Below are positions 53,710-60,802 of a DNA stretch of 60,802 bases, piece after piece (positions within the stretch are counted from its first letter, which is position 1; every line of letters begins with the position of its first letter). The stretch lies in NCBI RefSeq assembly GCF_001661345.1, contig NW_017962930.1, positions 247,014 through 307,815 of the forward strand, written 5' to 3'. The position numbers were made by a program, and so were the translations under genes. This DNA is from Ascoidea rubescens DSM 1968. Lineage: Eukaryota; Ascomycota; Saccharomycetes; Ascoideales; Ascoideaceae. The notes below the pieces were generated by a model that searched no databases, was not told where the DNA came from, and saw only the letters and a list, made by a program, of their open reading frames with translations.

Positions 53710-55656
53710 GTTGGTATTGGCTTCATTATTATTGGTATTATTACCATTATCGTTTGAAGCGACATGTCTGTTATTGTAGTAATTACTGCGGAAAATGTTT
53801 TTTTGAGGCATATTATTTAAATTGTCATTTAGACAAGGAGAATATGTTGAGTCATATAAAGAATCATCTAATATATTTTTCTTTTTGGATTCATAGGATC
53901 CCCAAATACTGTTTGATGAAAAAGATTGATTATACGTATTTGGAGATGGTAATAATAAACTAGGAACATGCTTTGATTGATAATATTTGTAAGATGATGA
54001 ATGGTTATTTGAGTGGAAATTTTCGAAATTAGTAGTTCTTGGAGTAGCCAAGCCATTGGAGACCAAAGTGTTGTGAGAAGCGCTCAAATGGTTGAAATAT
54101 TGATTGGAATTATTGAAATTGGATGAATTATTAGGCCTAGAGTAAGTATTTTGGTAATCCTTTTTAGGAACCAAGGAAGATTCAATGGCTGAGCCATTCG
54201 AGTAGCGGAATTGGGAAGATTTGTTGGGAGAATAAATTTCTGGTTGGAGACAACCGTATTTAATAAAATTTTCATAATATAGTTGTATTTTTTGGTATTC
54301 AATGAGCCCATGAGGTATTGAAGAATTTTTATTTAAAGTATTTTGATTATCATAGTAATCGTCTTTTAATAATATTTCATTGCTTATAAAAGAAGAGGAA
54401 TTGGCAAAAACGTTTAACCATGAGCGATTTTCAAGAAGGGGAATTGAGTCGTTATCAGTAGGAGAATTTAAGAGATTGTAAGATTTGTAATTTAAATTTA
54501 GATTTGCATTTAGATTTAAAATGGGAATTGAGTTTGAAGTGGGACTTGGAGTTGAAATTGAATCAGAGATTGAGGTTGAGTTGAAATTTAAAGTTGAAAA
54601 TTCCAGATCAGATAAATTATTGACGTTGAAATGCAAATCGTATTTGCAATCAAGCAACCAGTTTCTTTCATAAGTGTTTAGTTCCTTTAAAGACAAGCCA
54701 GTTGCATCGGACCAGCTTTTGTTGGTAAAGGTATTATCATCGTTAAATTTATTTGAAATAATCAAAGAGGTTACCAAATCAGCAAAACATTGATCAGGGT
54801 GGTTAATTTTATATCTGGAGGAATTAGATTTCCTAGCAAAGTAGGTTAAGGCTAATAGGAGAGAAGATTTCGGTAATCTAGTAGCAGCCAAGACGTTTCT
54901 TAATTGATTGACGAAATTTGAGTTGAGATAGACTTGATTATAGTTGATTGTTTTGAAAGCAAAAATGGACATGAATTTGGCCATAGTAGTTAAATCATAA
55001 TCCAAGTGTTGAGTGACGCCGCCTGTGATTTGGTCATCATTTTGTTGTTGTTGTTGCTGCTGAGGAAAATTAGTAGAAATGGAATTTTTGGAGTAATCAT
55101 TAAAGTTATTTCCAGAAGAATCGACTGGATGGTATGAAGGATTGTAGTGATTGGTTTGTTTGGAAAGATTATAGTTTGATGAGTGATGAGAATTTTGAAT
55201 TTGGTTCTGAGTTGAAGAGTAATTTTGGATAGGGATTTGGTTTGAGTTTAGGCTGTGGTTATAGTTGTTGATATTGTTATTATTATTATTATTATTATTG
55301 TTATTGTTATTGTTATTATTGTTATTATTATTATTATTGTTATTATAATTATTATTATTGTTATTATAATTATTTATATAATTATAGTTATGATTGTAGT
55401 TGTAATTGTAATTTGAATTATAGTTGTAGTTGTAGTTGTAATTATAATTGTTGATGTTTGAGTCGTTTAGGTTGAATTGAGAATTTTTGTTGTTTGAAAT
55501 ATAGTTTGAATTTGAGTAGATAGGGGAAAGATTTTTGTTATAGTTTTGAGATGGGTAGTGATTGGAAGAGTATTTTGATGGGATGTTGATTGATAGGTCA
55601 TTATTAGTGGAGTCATCAAAGTTTCTTTGATAGAATGAACCAGTAACTATAGACAT
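53290..55656 (-). CDS. CLG1: Clg1-like Pho85 cyclin with long Asn tracts
   Basis: The protein has 788 residues; S. cerevisiae Clg1 has 452. The cyclin box lies at about 212-345 with GGVTQHLDYDLTTMAKFM, LPKSSLLLALTYFARK, ADLVTSLIISNKFNDDNTFT and WSDATGLSLKELNTYERNWL, the pattern of the Pcl/Clg1 group. Clg1 partners the kinase Pho85. The rest is disordered, with Tyr/Asn repeats (about 70-95), a poly-Asn stretch (about 95-130), a poly-Gln run (about 195-201), and a second poly-Asn tract (about 649-681) leading into Asn-Thr repeats. These repeats explain much of the extra length. The CLG1 call over other Pcl cyclins rests on the flanks of the cyclin box and is moderately sure. Confidence 0.85.
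53574..53708 (-). repeat. Coding microsatellites in CLG1: AATACT hexamer and AAT triplet tracts
   Basis: On the minus strand an almost pure AAT run of about 30 codons (53613-53708) is followed by AATACT repeats encoding Asn-Thr pairs (53574-53612). Both are prone to length change. Confidence 0.92.
55270..55380 (-). repeat. Coding AAT/AAC tract in CLG1 (second poly-Asn)
   Basis: A mixed AAT/AAC run near the N-terminal side of CLG1, preceded by Tyr-Asn repeats. Less pure than the downstream tract, so probably more stable. Confidence 0.85.
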
Positions 55657-55720
55657 GATTTGGATGATTTAGAGATATTTTTATAGTTATAGATACAATT
55701 ATAATTATAATTATGATTAT

Positions 55721-55796
55721 AAGAATAAGAATAAGAATAAGAATAAAAATAAAAATAAAAATAAAAATAAAAATAAAAATAAAAATAAGAATAAGA
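55721..55796. repeat. Hexamer repeat (AATAAG then AATAAA)
   Basis: About 12 units of AATAAG/AATAAA lie close to the CLG1 start codon, probably in its leader or core promoter. Confidence 0.9.
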
Positions 55797-55961
55797 AGAT
55801 TTCTTTAAGAATGAAAATTATTAGAAATGATTTGGAATATAAAAAACGATAACTTAATTAAAAGCTCGTTGAATATAAGATTTGAATGAAGTTTTTTTGA
55901 GGGCCTTTTGATTATATCTAAATTACTAGCCAAAGTAATAATAGATAATGGTAATAGAGTT

Positions 55962-56028
55962 CGTTTTGAACTATTTATTTCGTTTTAAACTATTTATTTC
56001 GTTTTAAACTATTTATTTCGTTTTGAAC
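55962..56028. repeat. 19-bp tandem repeat (CGTTTTRAACTATTTATTT), 3.5 copies
   Basis: Three full copies with a single A/G difference plus a partial fourth, about 310-370 bp upstream of CLG1. The TTTTAAA and CTATTTATT words recur at fixed 19-bp spacing. Confidence 0.93.
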
Positions 56029-56149
56029 AGATTATTTGTTTGAGTCACTTTAAGTTCTTTAATTTAAATTTATTAAGCTCAATTTATTCAGCTTAATTTG
56101 GTAATATTTGATGATATTTGGTTAATCTTTTAATCAGTTTTAACTTGAT

Positions 56150-56209
56150 GATTTGGTTTGATTTGATTTGGTTTGATTTGGTTTGATTTGATTTGATTTG
56201 ATTTGATTT
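56150..56209. repeat. TTTGATTTGGTTTGA-type repeat
   Basis: Alternating 5-bp units (GATTT/GGTTT) in the CLG1 upstream region. Confidence 0.85.
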
Positions 56210-56940
56210 TGGGGTAAAACAGATTTAAACTAAAGAGGAGTGAAGGAAAGATAAAGAGATCCAATAAAGATGAAAATGGAGGCAAAGATGAAGATACGTT
56301 GGAACCAGACACGAATCAAAAGAGCAGAAGAAGAGGAAGAAAAAACGAAAGAAACAAAAAGAGGAAAGATGGAAATAAAAATAAAAACCCAAATAAAAAA
56401 AAAAATAATGGTTTGATTATTTCTTTGATATTTCCCTTTTCTTTCTTTGGCTTGTCGTCTTTTGGAGTATTTTGAACACGAAGATGAAGAAACAGCTGCT
56501 TTTGAGTGCTCTTGGGTGGGTGGGAGGAAGATAGAGAAAAAGTCTTGAAAGCGAAACCAACAAAAAATATTGGAGGAAATATTTCTTGATAAGTAGCTTG
56601 ATGGTGGAGGGAGGACTTCTTCTGGAGTTTGGTTGGGCTGAGACTAGTGACTGCAAATCAAAAGAGGATTGTGAGTGAAGCTCATTATATCAGAGGATGA
56701 AAAGAGCAAGAGAAAAATTTGGTGTTTTTTGTTTGGCCGCTGTCCAGAGAAAAGAGTGGAAAGCACCTGGAAAACACCTCGAATCCAGCGGCACGCACCG
56801 CGGGAAGCTCAGAAAAAGCCCCGCCCGTTCCTGGGCCGTCAGCACGGATCATGCAGGGCTGTGCGAACGGCGCGTAGGTGTGCGTGCAATTGAAAGACCC
56901 GCTGTGGTGGCTGTTTTTTCTCTTGAACCCATCTGAATGG

Positions 56941-59265
<2,325 letters not shown>

Positions 59266-60802
59266 ATGCTTGCTGAAATCGCAGGTTCCGCCGTTGTCAC
59301 TTTTGTATTTACAAAAATCGTCGACAATTCCTACCATCTTAAAAGTTCCAAAAGAATCTCAAAAGACCTCAAACGTGAAATCACTGAACAAATTGAACTC
59401 AGTAATTCAAATCTAGAATCCCAAATCTCCTCCAAACAAGAAATTATAGCCAAAAAAAATGAACAAGTTATCAACTTGTCCGACGAATTGGAAAAACTAC
59501 AAAAGAAGACTACTCTCATTTTATCTGAAAATATGGCTTTGAAAAAAAGCAACCAGTTGCTAGAAGAAAAACTACAATCCATAAATACAAAACAAATCGA
59601 AGATCAACTAAACTACAAAAATTTGTCCGAAAAGTTTTTCAAATTAACCCAATCAAACTCAGAATTGCAAATCTCTTCCGACAATAAACTATCCATCCTA
59701 AGAAAACAGTTGAGAAGTAAAGAAAATGAATTGGCTGAGTTTTCCTCTCAACTACAAGATTTCAAAATACAAAAAGTACTTTTCGATCAACAAAAAATAT
59801 CCCTAACCGATCAACTCAACTCAAGAAGGGATAAAATCAAGTCCTTCAAAAGAGAATCAGACCTCAAATCAAAAGAATTGGCTTTTGCTCTCAATCAAAA
59901 CCGTCTGCTCGAAAAAAAATTAAATACTCAGCTGTTCGATGTTAAAAATCTAAAGGAAATTGTATCAAAACTCAAAGATGAAAACAAAATCCTACTGCTG
60001 AAATTGAATATTCTAACTACTAAAATCAGCGAGGCCGAATTATCTCTTGACGCTAAAACTGATCAAAACAATCATCTCGATGCTAAACTCAAGTTAAAAT
60101 CAAATGAATCCCTTCAAGCTGAAAATAATATCCAACAAATAAATAGCGATCTAAATTCAGCAAAACAAAAATTGTCTAACCTAGAAATCACAAAGAAAGG
60201 AATGGAGCAAAAATTATCTCAGCTCATTCAAAAGTATAACGATCAAGAATCTCTTTTACAACAAAAACTATCTGCCGCTGGTGAAAAAGAGCTCCAATTT
60301 ACAAATAAAATCCATGCTCTTCAATCACAAATTGATCAATCTACTCATAAATACTCCCAGTTGCAACAAACTTATGAAAATTCGAAAAATTATATTCAAT
60401 TTCAAATTCAAAACTTAAAAGACATCTCCTACATAAACAATAATCAACAGGAAAAATTACATCCTCAAAATAAATCTGAAAATGGCGTCTCCGAAAGAAG
60501 CATTGACAAAACTATCACAATCAACTCCCAAAACAAAAATATAGATGAAAAAATGAAAAACATAAAAAACCAATTTGAAAAAATTGCTGCAAATTACAAA
60601 AAATCACTTTATGAAATAAAAGAAGAACTTGCTAAAAAAACCGAAGAAAGCAATAGCAGATCGGTGTCCATCAACGAATTGACCACTAAGTTCGAAAGTA
60701 AGGTTGAAGAATTGACTAAGACGGTTGCTGAATTGACGTCTACCAAGGCTACAGTTGAATCACTCACCAAGAGTCTTGAGGAATCTAAGACCAAGATCGA
60801 AA
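59266..60802 (+). CDS. Long coiled-coil protein with N-terminal hydrophobic anchor, C-terminus cut by window edge
   Basis: Open from the ATG at 59266 to the window edge (512 codons). MLAEIAGSAVVTFVFTKIVD forms a short hydrophobic N-terminal segment that could be a membrane anchor. Then follow more than 470 residues of heptad-rich Lys/Glu/Gln/Leu/Ser sequence, predicted coiled coil. From about residue 465 the sequence becomes a more regular repeat (VEELTKTVAELTSTKATVES) with GC-richer, more biased codons. I do not recognise a family. It could be a tether or structural coiled coil of the Uso1/Imh1/Slk19 general type, but nothing visible fixes this. Confidence 0.75.
   Translation, partial: MLAEIAGSAVVTFVFTKIVDNSYHLKSSKRISKDLKREITEQIELSNSNLESQISSKQEIIAKKNEQVINLSDELEKLQKKTTLILSENMALKKSNQLLEEKLQSINTKQIEDQLNYKNLSEKFFKLTQSNSELQISSDNKLSILRKQLRSKENELAEFSSQLQDFKIQKVLFDQQKISLTDQLNSRRDKIKSFKRESDLKSKELAFALNQNRLLEKKLNTQLFDVKNLKEIVSKLKDENKILLLKLNILTTKISEAELSLDAKTDQNNHLDAKLKLKSNESLQAENNIQQINSDLNSAKQKLSNLEITKKGMEQKLSQLIQKYNDQESLLQQKLSAAGEKELQFTNKIHALQSQIDQSTHKYSQLQQTYENSKNYIQFQIQNLKDISYINNNQQEKLHPQNKSENGVSERSIDKTITINSQNKNIDEKMKNIKNQFEKIAANYKKSLYEIKEELAKKTEESNSRSVSINELTTKFESKVEELTKTVAELTSTKATVESLTKSLEESKTKIE

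Larger units (their letters stand above)
55657..56940. promoter_or_regulatory. Long CLG1 upstream region and RVB1 3' region
   Basis: 1.3 kb between two minus-strand genes. It carries three different tandem repeats (55721-55796, 55962-56028, 56150-56209), a purine-rich stretch at 56220-56400, and a GC-rich island at about 56740-56910 that directly follows the RVB1 stop codon. The length suggests a complex CLG1 promoter. Confidence 0.5.

Noticed and set aside
53546-53779. Poly-Leu and poly-Ile frames over the CLG1 and SRO9 repeat tracts
   Set aside because: Shadow frames of AAT/ATT microsatellites inside real genes.

Overview
The window is nuclear DNA of an AT-rich budding yeast (Saccharomycotina). 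The evidence is compact, mostly intronless genes with clear yeast orthologues (VHC1, SRO9, POL12, CWC21, TSR4, UGA2, TAF7, RIT1, PMA1, RNA15, PAN2, EXG1, MTO1, RAX1, RPS20, SEC66, HTS1, CLG1, RVB1), short introns with GTATGT-type donors and TACTAAC-like branch sites, a tRNA-Gly(GCC), and long Asn and Gln runs in regulatory proteins. I cannot name the species. CTG codons are strikingly rare (2 in 1,928 codons of the VHC1 fragment, PMA1 and RVB1, read triplet by triplet). That would fit a lineage that has reassigned CUG, but it does not prove it.

Layout. 1-8.7 kb: VHC1 (runs off the left edge), SRO9, tRNA-Gly, POL12. 8.8-14.6 kb: a decayed unidentified reading frame, a short Spa2-homology protein, CWC21 and a lineage-specific 229-residue protein. 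15.4-24.2 kb: TSR4 (one intron), succinate-semialdehyde dehydrogenase and an agmatinase/guanidinobutyrase facing away from each other over one GC-rich promoter, then TAF7 and a vacuolar cation/H+ exchanger. 25-35 kb: RIT1, a gene-poor stretch with one small mitochondrial-looking protein, then PMA1. 35-46 kb: RNA15, PAN2 (with a six-codon first exon), EXG1, MTO1, and a small two-exon membrane protein. 46.8-60.8 kb: RAX1, RPS20, SEC66, HTS1 (two starts), CLG1, RVB1, and a coiled-coil protein cut by the right edge.

Most neighbours are ordinary housekeeping genes with no shared pathway. The exception is the divergent ureohydrolase/SSADH pair. Together they could form the first and last steps of a route from 4-guanidinobutyrate through GABA to succinate, and this is the best candidate for a local functional unit. 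The other unusual signals are GC-rich islands placed almost only in promoters of a very AT-rich genome, three 5'-proximal introns that simple ORF calling misses, the avoidance of CTG, and the short Spa2-like protein. I saw no transposon, LTR element, CRISPR array or rRNA gene.
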